In this document: positions 28,256 through 36,339 of the stretch, piece after piece
How positions within the stretch are numbered: position 1 is the stretch's first letter
How the letters are laid out: each line of letters opens with the position of its first letter
Source: Deltaproteobacteria bacterium
GTDB lineage: Bacteria > Myxococcota_A > UBA796 > GCA-2862545
Reading direction: 5' to 3'
DNA: 64,000 nt
NCBI GenBank assembly: GCA_006226595.1
Contig: SBGP01000069.1
Span: 1-64,000 of the forward strand
Translations under genes and position numbers: made by a program
Notes under the pieces: model-generated
Seen by the model: only the letters and a program-made list of their open reading frames with translations
Told to the model about the DNA's origin: nothing
The model's database searches: none

Positions 28256-29170
28256 TCAAGCCAGGGGCCGGACCTCGCCCACGGACGCCGCCAGACGTAC
28301 CTGGCGCGTGCTCGGTCGGTGCTCGAAGAAGTCGGCCGCGCCGAGCACGCCCGCCTCTCCGACCTGCTGGTACGCGCGGCACAGGTGCACGGTCAGCGTG
28401 CGCGGCCCGACCCTGAGCATCTTCGCGAGCTCCTCCCGATGCACCCAGCCCTGTTCGGCGGTGGGTAGCCCCGCACTCGCGTCGTCGAGCTTGAGCCGCG
28501 CGAGGGTGAGCATCATGTAGTGGTACGAGCGCGGTGCGAGCTCGCTGCGCCACCCCTCGGAGCGCAAGGCGACGCGCACGTACTCCTCGTCCTGGCTGAC
28601 CTCGAAGTCGACGGTGATGTCCTGAACGTCGGGCATCACGTCGGCGGACTCGAAGGTCGCCTCGAGCGGTGTGGGCAGGAACAGCTGCCAGGGCTGACCG
28701 CCTGCGGCGACGATCTCGCCGTCGTGCACCACGCGCTGTTGCTCGCCGTCCTCGACGACCCAGCCGAGGTCCGGGTCGAAAAGCAAGACCAGCTCGGGTT
28801 CCTCGGAGGATGGGAGGAGGATCAGGCCGTCGGCGGGCTGAACGACGCGCTCTCCGCTGCGGGCGAGGGCCAGCGGCGCGCTCGCGTCGACCAGACGCCA
28901 CTCCGCCTCGCCGGTGCCGAAGGCGAGCTCGTCCCCCGCGTCGAGGCACCGCGCGACACCCGGATCGAGCGCCTCACCGCCGACCCTTGTGCCGTTTCGG
29001 CTACCGAGGTCGCGCAGCACCCACGTCTGACCGGTCCACGTGAGGCTCGCGTGACTCGCCGACACATCTGGTTGTTCCAGCCGAAGCTGGCACGACTGGG
29101 CCCGGCCGATCACCGTGTGCGCCACCAGGGGGACGCGCCGGTGTGAGCCAATATGAAGCAGCTCTCCCAT
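28256..29170 (-). CDS. FHA-domain protein with C-terminal winged-helix-like region
   Basis: This 304-residue protein has an N-terminal FHA domain (about 12-90) that should bind phosphothreonine: VIGRAQSCQLRL holds the conserved Arg, then VSASHASLTW and LRDLGSRNGTRVGG. The middle part is beta-rich. The C-terminal 70 residues, WVHREELAKMLRVGPRTLTVHLCRAYQQVGEAG, look like a helix-turn-helix or winged helix, so it may bind DNA or a partner when phosphorylated. It is divergent from a kinase gene only 32 bases away, which suggests a kinase-reader pair. The ATG at 29170 is chosen because the FHA fold starts within ten residues. Confidence 0.82.
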   Translation of the reverse strand: MGELLHIGSHRRVPLVAHTVIGRAQSCQLRLEQPDVSASHASLTWTGQTWVLRDLGSRNGTRVGGEALDPGVARCLDAGDELAFGTGEAEWRLVDASAPLALARSGERVVQPADGLILLPSSEEPELVLLFDPDLGWVVEDGEQQRVVHDGEIVAAGGQPWQLFLPTPLEATFESADVMPDVQDITVDFEVSQDEEYVRVALRSEGWRSELAPRSYHYMMLTLARLKLDDASAGLPTAEQGWVHREELAKMLRVGPRTLTVHLCRAYQQVGEAGVLGAADFFEHRPSTRQVRLAASVGEVRPLA

Positions 29171-29173
29171 GCG

Positions 29174-29186
29174 GCGTAGTATACGC
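29174..29186. promoter_or_regulatory. Short palindrome in the FHA/kinase divergent gap
   Basis: GCGTA-GTA-TACGC is a perfect inverted repeat with 5-base arms. It occupies much of the 32-base gap between the divergent FHA and kinase-FGE genes and contains GTATAC, which could serve as a -10 element in either direction. An operator shared by both genes is possible but unproven. Confidence 0.35.
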
Positions 29187-29202
29187 AGCCTCTGGAGGGT
29201 TG

Positions 29203-31572
29203 GTGTCGCGGTTTGGTCGCTACGAAGACCTCGGGCTGATCGCGGAGGGCGGCGCCGGCGCCGTACACCGGGTGCGCGACCCGGACCTCCGGCGGACCCT
29301 CGCCATGAAGATCCTGCGCGGCTCCGAGGGCCCACCCGATCCGCGGTTCATCGACGAGGCCCAGGCCACCGCCCAGCTGCAGCACCCCGGCGTCGTGCCC
29401 ATCCACGAGATCGGGCAGCTTCCGGACGGGCGCTGGTACTACACGATGGAAGAGGTCCGCGGCCAGACGCTGGATGCCGCCATCCAGTCCTTGCATCTCG
29501 CCTCGGCCCACGGATGGCAGGCGAGTCGCGAGGGCTGGACCCTCCGCCGGCTCGTCGACGTCGTCCGTCGCGTGGCCGAGGTCATCGCCTTCGCCCACGA
29601 GCGCGGCGTGCTGCATCGCGACCTGAAGCCGCGGAACATCATGCTCGGCGCGTTCGGCGAAGTCCGAGTGCTCGACTGGGGCCTGGTGAAGATCGTCCAC
29701 GGAGAGAGCTCCGCGCACGTCGCGACCGACAGCTCGGTGAGCGACACTCACCACACGCGACACGGCGTGGTCGCGGGAACACCGGCGTACATGGCGCCGG
29801 AGCAGGCGCGGGGCGCGCTCGACGAGCTGGGACCCCACACCGATGTGTACGCGCTCGGTGCCCTGCTCTACGAGCTCCTCGCCGGCCGGCCGCCTTACCA
29901 GGGGCCCACGGGCCGCGCGGTGCTCACCCAGGTGCGCCGCGGAGCGCCTCCGCCGCCATCCAAGCCCTGGCCGCTGCCCGAAGACCTGGTCGCGCTGTGC
30001 TCGCGGTGCATGAGCCGCGACATCGCCGGGCGCCCGGCCTCGGCGGCACGGGTGGCCACCGCACTCGGCGAGTGGCTCGACGGCGTGCTCGCCCGTGAAC
30101 GCGCCGAGGAGCTCTGCGACGAAGCGGACGAGGTCGCCCGCGAGTCGCGCAAGCTCGCGGCGCTCGCGGAGGCCCGAGAGCGCGAGGCGGAGCAGGCCCT
30201 CGCCGCCATCGCCGAGACCGCGCCGGTCGCCGAGAAGATCGACGCGTGGACGCTTCAGGACGAAGCCCGTGACCTCGCGACCCGGGCTCGCGTGCTCCGC
30301 AGCCGAAGCGTGCAGATCCTCGAGTCCGCCCTCCGGCTCGTCCCCGACCTGCACGCGGCCCACACCCGGCTCGCCGACCACTTCCACGAGGAGCATGCCC
30401 GCGCTCTCCAGCTGCGCGACCCCGCCGCCGCCATGGTCAACGAGGAGCGCCTGCGAGAGCACGACCGGGGGCGCTGGTCGGCGTACCTCGAAGGCTTCGG
30501 CGAGGTCGCGCTCCTCACCGAGCCACACGAGGTGTCGGCGCGCGTGTTCCGGTACGTCGAGCACGAGCGACGCCTGGTCCCGGAGCTCGTCGAGTCGCAC
30601 GAGCGCCTGCCCGAGCGGCTGCATCTGACCCACGGGAGCTACCTGCTCGAGCTCTCGGCCCCGGGCCACGACACCGTGCGCTACCCGGTCGAGGTCGAGC
30701 GGGGCGCGGCCTGGTCGTCGACGAACCCCGAGGGCGAGGTCGAGCCCGTGGTGCTGCCGACGGCGGGCACCGTCGCCGAGGGCGAGGTGTTCGTGCCACG
30801 CGGCTGGTTCCGGGCGGCCGGTGACCCGACGACCGTGCCCAACCACCCGGAGCGGCGCCTGTGGGTGCACGACTTCATCCTTCGCGAGCACCCCGTCACC
30901 AACCGCGAGTACATCGCGTTCCTCGACGACCTCGTCGCGCAAGGTCGCGACGACGAGGCCCTGCGCTACGTGCCCCGCGAGCGCACCGGCGAGCGTCAGA
31001 TGTGCTACGGCCGCGGCGACGACGGGCGCTTCTTCCTGCGTCCCGACCCCGACGGCGACGAGTGGTTGCCGAACTACCCGGTGGTCATGGTCGACTGGTT
31101 CTGCGCGCACGCCTACTGCACGTGGCTCGCCGAGACCACGGGCAAGGCCTGGCGTCTGCCTGAAGAGTGGGAGTGGGAGAAGGCTGCGCGTGGCGTGGAT
31201 GGGCGCCACTTCCCCGTCGGCGACTACCTCGACCCGACGTGGGCGATGACCCGGCGCAGCCACAAGGGCCACCCGCTGCCCGCAGAGATCGGCACCTTTC
31301 CCCTCGACCTCAGCCCCTACGGCGTGAACGGTCTCACCGGCAACGCACGGGACTGGTGCCGCAACGAGTCGCTCCGCAACAAGTTCCGCGAGGTGCCGGG
31401 TCCGGACCGGGTGCAGCTCAGCACCGACATGCCGGAGCCCCTGGGCCTGCGCGCGAACCGCGGTGGCAACTGGCTCGCAGAGCCCGTACTGGCTCGCTCG
31501 GCCCAGCAGTTCGCCTACCGCGCCAACGACGTGTTCGCGTACATCACCATCCGGCCCGCGCGCACGCCGTGA
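29203..31572 (+). CDS. Ser/Thr kinase fused to a formylglycine-generating-enzyme (FGE/SUMF1) domain
   Basis: This 789-residue protein has a kinase at about 8-290: AEGGAGAV, K36, HRD at 138-140, and DWG at 158-160 in place of DFG, a variant common in planctomycete and myxobacterial kinases. A charged coiled-coil region (about 300-370) and a beta region follow. The FGE-sulfatase fold begins near 525 (VPRGWFRAAGD), with REHPVTNREYIAFL, VVMVDWFCAHAYCTWLAE (627 onward), WRLPEEWEWEKAARG and LTGNARDWC. Such domains in kinases often bind ligands rather than modify sulfatases. The GTG at 29203 follows GGAGGG; longer starts would run into the divergent FHA gene. It overlaps the next gene by GTGA. Confidence 0.87.
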   Translation: MSRFGRYEDLGLIAEGGAGAVHRVRDPDLRRTLAMKILRGSEGPPDPRFIDEAQATAQLQHPGVVPIHEIGQLPDGRWYYTMEEVRGQTLDAAIQSLHLASAHGWQASREGWTLRRLVDVVRRVAEVIAFAHERGVLHRDLKPRNIMLGAFGEVRVLDWGLVKIVHGESSAHVATDSSVSDTHHTRHGVVAGTPAYMAPEQARGALDELGPHTDVYALGALLYELLAGRPPYQGPTGRAVLTQVRRGAPPPPSKPWPLPEDLVALCSRCMSRDIAGRPASAARVATALGEWLDGVLARERAEELCDEADEVARESRKLAALAEAREREAEQALAAIAETAPVAEKIDAWTLQDEARDLATRARVLRSRSVQILESALRLVPDLHAAHTRLADHFHEEHARALQLRDPAAAMVNEERLREHDRGRWSAYLEGFGEVALLTEPHEVSARVFRYVEHERRLVPELVESHERLPERLHLTHGSYLLELSAPGHDTVRYPVEVERGAAWSSTNPEGEVEPVVLPTAGTVAEGEVFVPRGWFRAAGDPTTVPNHPERRLWVHDFILREHPVTNREYIAFLDDLVAQGRDDEALRYVPRERTGERQMCYGRGDDGRFFLRPDPDGDEWLPNYPVVMVDWFCAHAYCTWLAETTGKAWRLPEEWEWEKAARGVDGRHFPVGDYLDPTWAMTRRSHKGHPLPAEIGTFPLDLSPYGVNGLTGNARDWCRNESLRNKFREVPGPDRVQLSTDMPEPLGLRANRGGNWLAEPVLARSAQQFAYRANDVFAYITIRPARTP

Positions 31573-32303
31573 GCGACGCGTTTGCGCCCCCGGACGGGGA
31601 CACCGACCTCGATCTGTACGGCGTGGTCGTGCGCTCGGAGAGCTACCGCGCCCTGGACCGGGGCCGCCGCGAGGCGGTCGCCCACCTGTGCCGCCTGCCG
31701 CCCGCACATGCCGACGCACTGACCGCCAGCGGCCTGCCGCTGGTCGTGCGCATGGCCCCCTCCGCCGAGGAAGCCGGCTTTCTCGCCGCGGTGCTCAAGG
31801 CAGGCACCGGGCTCCCTGTACGCGCCGAGGTTCCGCCCAGCCTCGCCTCCACCCTGGCGATTCCGCTCGTGTGCGCCGGGTTCGCGGCGGTGCTGTGCCT
31901 CGAGGCCTTTGAGGACCGCTTCCTGTCGATCGGCGAGGCGCTGCTGTTCATCGCCATCGCCATCGTGCCGCCCGTCGCCTCCACCGTCGCCCTCCGTCGG
32001 CGTCGCCACAGCCACGTGTTGCCCACCGCCCTCGCGGAGCAGCAGTCCCGTCTGCCCCTGCGCGACCCCGGCACGGCCCGCGGGGCGGCGTGGCTCGGCC
32101 AGCAGGGCGCCCACCTCGCCGCCGAGCCCCCCGGAAGCCCCGCCTGGGCCCAGCGTCTGATGGCGCTGGCCGATGCGCACCTGCATGCACGACAGATCGA
32201 GCTTGCGCGCCGCTGCGCATTGCTCGGGCTCGCGCGCTGTCCCGAGCACCAGGGCTTCGCCGGCATCCTCGCGACGACGGAGCGCAAAAGCGGGGTACAA
32301 TGA
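31569..32303 (+). CDS. Two-helix membrane protein of unknown function
   Basis: This 244-residue protein has an acidic N-terminus and two adjacent membrane helices near 98-118 (STLAIPLVCAGFAAVLCL) and 124-144 (IGEALLFIAIAIVPPVAS). The soluble C-terminal part is Ala- and Leu-rich, with a helical-repeat look (WAQRLMALADAHLHARQIELARRCALLGLARCPEH, in pieces). The GTG start overlaps the stop of the kinase-FGE gene (GTGA), so it is probably the membrane partner of that kinase. No family is recognised. Confidence 0.7.
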   Translation: MSDAFAPPDGDTDLDLYGVVVRSESYRALDRGRREAVAHLCRLPPAHADALTASGLPLVVRMAPSAEEAGFLAAVLKAGTGLPVRAEVPPSLASTLAIPLVCAGFAAVLCLEAFEDRFLSIGEALLFIAIAIVPPVASTVALRRRRHSHVLPTALAEQQSRLPLRDPGTARGAAWLGQQGAHLAAEPPGSPAWAQRLMALADAHLHARQIELARRCALLGLARCPEHQGFAGILATTERKSGVQ

Positions 32304-32307
32304 GGAC

Positions 32308-32751
32308 ATGCTCCTCCTCCTCGTCAGCCTGGCCTTCGCGACTCCGGAAGACGCCGAGGAGCACCCACCGCTGCCGTCGGTGGATGGCCCCCTGCTGCTG
32401 CCGCCCGTCGACCTGCCCGCGCGACCCGACCGCTGGCCCGAGCTCGAGACGCTGTCGCGCAAGCGCAACCGAAGGGCCGCGCTGACGGTGATCTCGGGCA
32501 CCGGGCTCGCGGCGGGCAGCATGATGATGGTCTCGGCGCTGCAGGCGACGTGCGACAACCTCTCACGCTGCCCCAGCGGCCCGCCGACCTTCTACCTGGG
32601 CGGCACCCTCGCCGCGGGCGCGCTGCCCGTGTTCCTCGCGGGAAGCATCCACTGGTCACGCGGAAACCAGGCCGTGCGGCGGGAAGTGTTCGCCGCCGAG
32701 GTGTCGCTGGCGCCGACCGGAAACGGCGTCGAGCTCGCGGGCCGGTTCTAG
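32308..32751 (+). CDS. Small exported or membrane protein of unknown function
   Basis: This 147-residue protein starts with a short signal-like segment (MLLLLVSLAFATPED). It has an internal helix pair around ISGTGLAAGSMMMVSAL and YLGGTLAAGALPVFLAGS, separated by CDNLSRC, which may be disulfide-bonded in the periplasm. It follows the previous gene by 4 bases, with GAGG before the ATG, so it belongs to the same operon. Its TAG stop lies inside a 14-base match to the end of the nearby transposable element. Confidence 0.65.
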   Translation: MLLLLVSLAFATPEDAEEHPPLPSVDGPLLLPPVDLPARPDRWPELETLSRKRNRRAALTVISGTGLAAGSMMMVSALQATCDNLSRCPSGPPTFYLGGTLAAGALPVFLAGSIHWSRGNQAVRREVFAAEVSLAPTGNGVELAGRF

Positions 32752-32761
32752 CAGGCTGCTG
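32748..32761 (+). repeat. Solitary match to the MITE terminal inverted repeat
   Basis: CTAGCAGGCTGCTG matches the CTAG target plus terminal repeat of the element at 36112-36339 (CTAG then CAGRCTGCTGAA). As at that element, the TAG is the stop codon of the upstream gene. No second end is seen within 300 bases, so this may be a decayed or solo end, or chance. A GC hairpin (CGGGC-GCTT-GCCCG, 32763-32776) follows, without a T-run. Confidence 0.4.
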
Positions 32762-32869
32762 GCGGGCGCTTGCCCGGCAAGGCACGTCATCGAGTTCGCG
32801 AGTTCCGTGCCCGCGAAACACGCCGTTGCAGGACCCGGATCCGCCCCGAACCGACGTTACGCTGATTTC

Positions 32870-33826
32870 ATGGCCCGACTCCTCCCCGCACTGCTGCTGC
32901 TCACGGCCTGCAACCCGCCTCTGCGCTTCGAGGAGGTGTGGAACGAGGAGGACGGCGCACTCGTCAGCATCTGGGGGCCCTCTCCCGACGAGGTATGGAC
33001 GGTCGGCGGGCAGATCGAGCAAGGCGCGGCCTGGCGCGGCTCGGGCGAGGACTGGGAGGCCATCGAGGTTCCTCAAGGCGTCGGACTGCTCAACTGGGTG
33101 CACGGCACGGGTCCCGACGACCTGTGGCTCGGTGGCATCCAGGGTGCGCTCCTGCACTGGGACGGTAGCGCGCTCACCGACGAGAGTCTCGATGTCCCCG
33201 AGGCGATCTGGGGCCTGTATGCCGATGCCAGCGACGAGGTGTACGCCGTGGGCGGCACCTCCGCGTGGGGTGGAGAAGGCGCGAGGGCCTGGCGGCGCGA
33301 CGCGACCGGATGGAGCGAGATCTCGCTGTCGTCGCCAGCGAGCGACGCGTCCAGCCTGTTCAAGACGACCCGCATCGGCGACGACATCTGGCTGATCGGC
33401 GGCGCCGGCGTCGCACTGGCCGGGCGGGGCGACAGCTTCACCAGCGTGCCCAGCGGCACCGCCGAGGACCTGGTGACGGTGACCGCCTTCGACGGCGGCG
33501 CCCTCATTGTCGGCGGACGCATCACCGGCACCGCGTGGACCGCGACCACCGAGGGCTTCACCGAGGTCGCGCGAACCCCCGCCGGCCTGTTCGGGGTCAC
33601 CGACCTCTTCGACGGCAGTGCGCTGGTCAGCGGCGTTCGCGGCTATGCCGCGCGTATTCACGACGTCGGCGGGGACAACGAGCTCGAGCAGCTCGACACG
33701 CCGAATGAGCTGCTGCTCCACGCCGTCTACGCCTTTCCCGACGACCTCACCTACGCGGTCGGCGGCAATCTCGACTCTTCAAGCGGCCCCTACCGGGGCA
33801 CCCTACTCATGGCACGGACCCCCTGA
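32870..33826 (+). CDS. Lipoprotein with beta-propeller-like repeats
   Basis: This 318-residue lipoprotein has the lipobox LLLTAC (Cys14). The mature part has repeats of about 45 residues with the pattern GPSPDEVWTVGG, GTGPDDLWLGG, ADASDEVYAVGG, GDDIWLIGG and PDDLTYAVGG, typical of six- or seven-bladed propellers that sit on cell surfaces. I see no catalytic residues. It lies 8 bases before the four-heme lipoprotein gene on the same strand, and may form an operon and an envelope complex with it. The ATG at 32870 is chosen for the lipoprotein signal. Confidence 0.75.
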   Translation: MARLLPALLLLTACNPPLRFEEVWNEEDGALVSIWGPSPDEVWTVGGQIEQGAAWRGSGEDWEAIEVPQGVGLLNWVHGTGPDDLWLGGIQGALLHWDGSALTDESLDVPEAIWGLYADASDEVYAVGGTSAWGGEGARAWRRDATGWSEISLSSPASDASSLFKTTRIGDDIWLIGGAGVALAGRGDSFTSVPSGTAEDLVTVTAFDGGALIVGGRITGTAWTATTEGFTEVARTPAGLFGVTDLFDGSALVSGVRGYAARIHDVGGDNELEQLDTPNELLLHAVYAFPDDLTYAVGGNLDSSSGPYRGTLLMARTP

Positions 33827-33834
33827 GGCTCCAC

Positions 33835-36111
33835 ATGCGAGTGACCACACCCCTCCTCCTCGCGCTCATCGGCTGCGGCGGCAGCGCACTGCCAGACCGC
33901 GACCTCCACATCTGGGCGGACGCCCCCGGCGACCCCATCGCGGGTCTCGACGCCGAGACCCTCGCGCTGTACGAGCGCGGTCGCGAGGTCATGGCACGCT
34001 CCTTCTCGGAGCCCGAGGGCCTCGGGCCCACGTTCAATGCCGACTCCTGCGCGGGCTGTCACCAGTTCCCGGTCGCTGGCGGCAGTGGACCTCGGTACCG
34101 CGACTTCTTCCTCGTGCGCGCCGACCGCGGAGACGGCGTGCTCGTCGATGTCGGCACCAACGGCGAGTCGCCGGTCCGCAACCTGTACGCCGTGGGCGAC
34201 GGCCACATCGCCGAGCCCGCGAACGCCTCGGTGTATGCGCGCCGCAACGCGCCGAACGCGATGGGCATCGGCCTGCTCGCATTCGTGCCCGAGTCCGAGA
34301 TCCTCAAGCGCGAGGATGTCGACGACCGCAACGGGGACGGCATCAGCGGCAAGGCCAACTACGAGGCGGGCCACATCGGGCGCTTCGGCGTGAAGTCACA
34401 GGCCACCTCGCTCGAGTCGTTCAACCGCGGCGCGTTCTTCAACCAGATGGGTATCACCACCGACCCGCTGTTCTACAGCTTCCCGGACCAGCCCGTCGCC
34501 AGCGTGTCCCCCACCCTGCTCGACTACCTCGTGCCGAGCGCGTACGCGCAGGTCGCCGCAGCCGACGAGCCCACGGTCGACGACGATGATGCGCCCGATC
34601 CGGAGCTGTCCAACGAGGACCAGGAGGCACTGCTCGTGTTCTCCACCTACCTCGCGCCGCTGCGCCCCCGAGAGCCCGGCGATGCCGAGAAGGCGGGCGC
34701 GAAGCTGTTCAAGAAGGTCGGTTGCGCGGACTGCCACGTGCCGGCCCTCGACTCGACCATCGGCCCGATCCCCGCGTACTCGGACCTTCTCGTGCACGAC
34801 ATGGGCCCGGACTTCGCGGACGACATCACCGTCGCCCTTGCCGACCCCAGCGAGTTCCGGACCGCGCCGCTGTGGAACCTGAGCCTGCACGGCCCCTTCC
34901 TGCACGACGGGCGGGCCGAGACCATCCACGACGCCATTCTGATGCACGGCGGAGAAGGCGAGACCTCGCGCGATGCCTACGCCGAGCTCTCCGCGGACGA
35001 GCAGGCCCAGGTCCACGACTTCCTCGTCGGCCTCGGCGGCTGGGACCCCGAGCACCACGTGCTCATCCAGCCCGACGACGTCGTACCCGCCGCCGGCGAG
35101 AACGGCGGACCCGCGCGCACACTGGCCGGCGCAGAGCTCGAGCTGTGGCTCCAGGGCCGCGCCATCTTCGACGAGACGGTGACCGTGGACGAGGGCCTTG
35201 GCCCGGCGTTCAACGCGGACTCCTGCCGCGCCTGCCACCAGGACCCGGTGCTCGGCGGAGCGGGCGGGATCGACACGAGCGTGATCCGCTTCGGCAGCTG
35301 GGTCGAGGGCACCTACGTCGGCCTCGGCTCGCCGGTGCTCCCGCGCATGGTGGTCCCCGGCGAGCGGCCGCCGCGACTGCCAGACGAGACCACGGTCGTC
35401 GAGCTTCGTCAGCCGCCCACGGTGCTCGGCACCGCCGAGCTCGATGCGATCAGCGACGTCGCCATCCTCGCGAACGAGGACCCCGATGATCTCGATGGGG
35501 ACGGCATCTCCGGCCGAGCGCGCCTGGTGAATGGCATGGTCGGCCGCTACGGGTGGAAGGCCCAGGTCCCGACCGCCGCCGACTTCGCCGCCGACGCGCT
35601 GCTCAACGAGGTCGGCCGCACCATCGACGGAAGCCTGTCCCCGTTCACCGGCACCGACGACGACGACCACCCGGACCCGGAGCTCGACGAAGCCGGCTAC
35701 GAAGCCCTCGCGTTCTTCCTGCAGAACCTCGGGCGCCCGGTGCCGGTCTCGGAGGATGCGGCCGCCGAGGCGGCGGGCGAGGTCCACTTCCTCGCCGCGG
35801 GCTGCGACAGCTGTCACCTGCCCGCCCTCGACGGCGTGCCCGCGTACTCCGACCTGCTGCTCCACGATGTCGCCCCGAACCGCGAGGCGCTCGTCGATCA
35901 GGAGCCCGGCCTGCTGCCCACCGAGTTCCGCACGCCGCCCCTGTGGGGTGTCCGCGACACCGCGCCGTACTTGCACAACGGCAGCGCGAGCAACCTCGTC
36001 GATGCCGTGCTCCTCGGGCACTTCGGCGAGGCCGACGCCGCGCGCGCCTATGTCGAGGGGCTCAGCGAGTCCGAGCGGGCCGAGCTCACCGCGTTCCTGC
36101 GCAGCCTCTAG
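33835..36111 (+). CDS. Duplicated di-heme (DHOR/DUF1111-type) c-type cytochrome lipoprotein
   Basis: This 758-residue protein is a tandem repeat of the di-heme oxidoreductase family, which resembles MauG and cytochrome c peroxidase. Four heme c sites are visible: CAGCH at 72-76, CADCH at 297-301, CRACH at 464-468 and CDSCH at 657-661. Each half repeats GLGPxFNADSC, DDxDGDGISG, and FRTxPLW with a following H[DN]GRA/SA segment. A lipobox (LLALIGC) anchors it, probably in the periplasm or at the outer surface. It should carry electrons or act as a peroxidase; the substrate is unknown. GAGG precedes the ATG. The TAG stop is part of the CTAG that borders the transposable element. Confidence 0.88.
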   Translation: MRVTTPLLLALIGCGGSALPDRDLHIWADAPGDPIAGLDAETLALYERGREVMARSFSEPEGLGPTFNADSCAGCHQFPVAGGSGPRYRDFFLVRADRGDGVLVDVGTNGESPVRNLYAVGDGHIAEPANASVYARRNAPNAMGIGLLAFVPESEILKREDVDDRNGDGISGKANYEAGHIGRFGVKSQATSLESFNRGAFFNQMGITTDPLFYSFPDQPVASVSPTLLDYLVPSAYAQVAAADEPTVDDDDAPDPELSNEDQEALLVFSTYLAPLRPREPGDAEKAGAKLFKKVGCADCHVPALDSTIGPIPAYSDLLVHDMGPDFADDITVALADPSEFRTAPLWNLSLHGPFLHDGRAETIHDAILMHGGEGETSRDAYAELSADEQAQVHDFLVGLGGWDPEHHVLIQPDDVVPAAGENGGPARTLAGAELELWLQGRAIFDETVTVDEGLGPAFNADSCRACHQDPVLGGAGGIDTSVIRFGSWVEGTYVGLGSPVLPRMVVPGERPPRLPDETTVVELRQPPTVLGTAELDAISDVAILANEDPDDLDGDGISGRARLVNGMVGRYGWKAQVPTAADFAADALLNEVGRTIDGSLSPFTGTDDDDHPDPELDEAGYEALAFFLQNLGRPVPVSEDAAAEAAGEVHFLAAGCDSCHLPALDGVPAYSDLLLHDVAPNREALVDQEPGLLPTEFRTPPLWGVRDTAPYLHNGSASNLVDAVLLGHFGEADAARAYVEGLSESERAELTAFLRSL

Positions 36112-36339
36112 CAGACTGCTGAAGAAATCGGACCGAGTGGTCTGAGGGCCGTTTTGCGTATTCGGCCGGTCGTGCAGCGATTCCCCGAAAGTCGGGCCCG
36201 CAGGGTCGGCGAAAGGACCTTGGCCCTTGGCCAAGGTCACCGTAGGGGAGGGAACGTGCTGAAGCACGTGACTGACGAGACGACGGGCGAAGGCGTGAAA
36301 CGGGTCCAGAGCACGACGGGAGAGTTTTTCAGCAGCCTG
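36112..36339. mobile_element. MITE-like element, 228 bp, flanked by CTAG
   Basis: The ends are imperfect inverted repeats: CAGACTGCTGAAGAAATC on the left (36112-36129) and CAGGCTGCTGAAAAACTC read inward on the right, matching at 15 of 18 positions. CTAG flanks both sides (36108-36111 and 36340-36343), as expected of a 4-base target duplication. The interior holds no plausible transposase. It contains a 12-base palindrome CCTTGGCCAAGG (36225-36236) and a hairpin ACGTGCT-GA-AGCACGT (36254-36269). The end sequence resembles inverted repeats I remember from IS1182-type elements, but that is from memory. The element lies exactly between two convergent genes and makes part of both stop codons. Confidence 0.75.

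Noticed and set aside
36254-36269. Hairpin ACGTGCT-GA-AGCACGT as a terminator
   Set aside because: It has no T-run on either side and lies inside the small element, so I keep it as part of the element.
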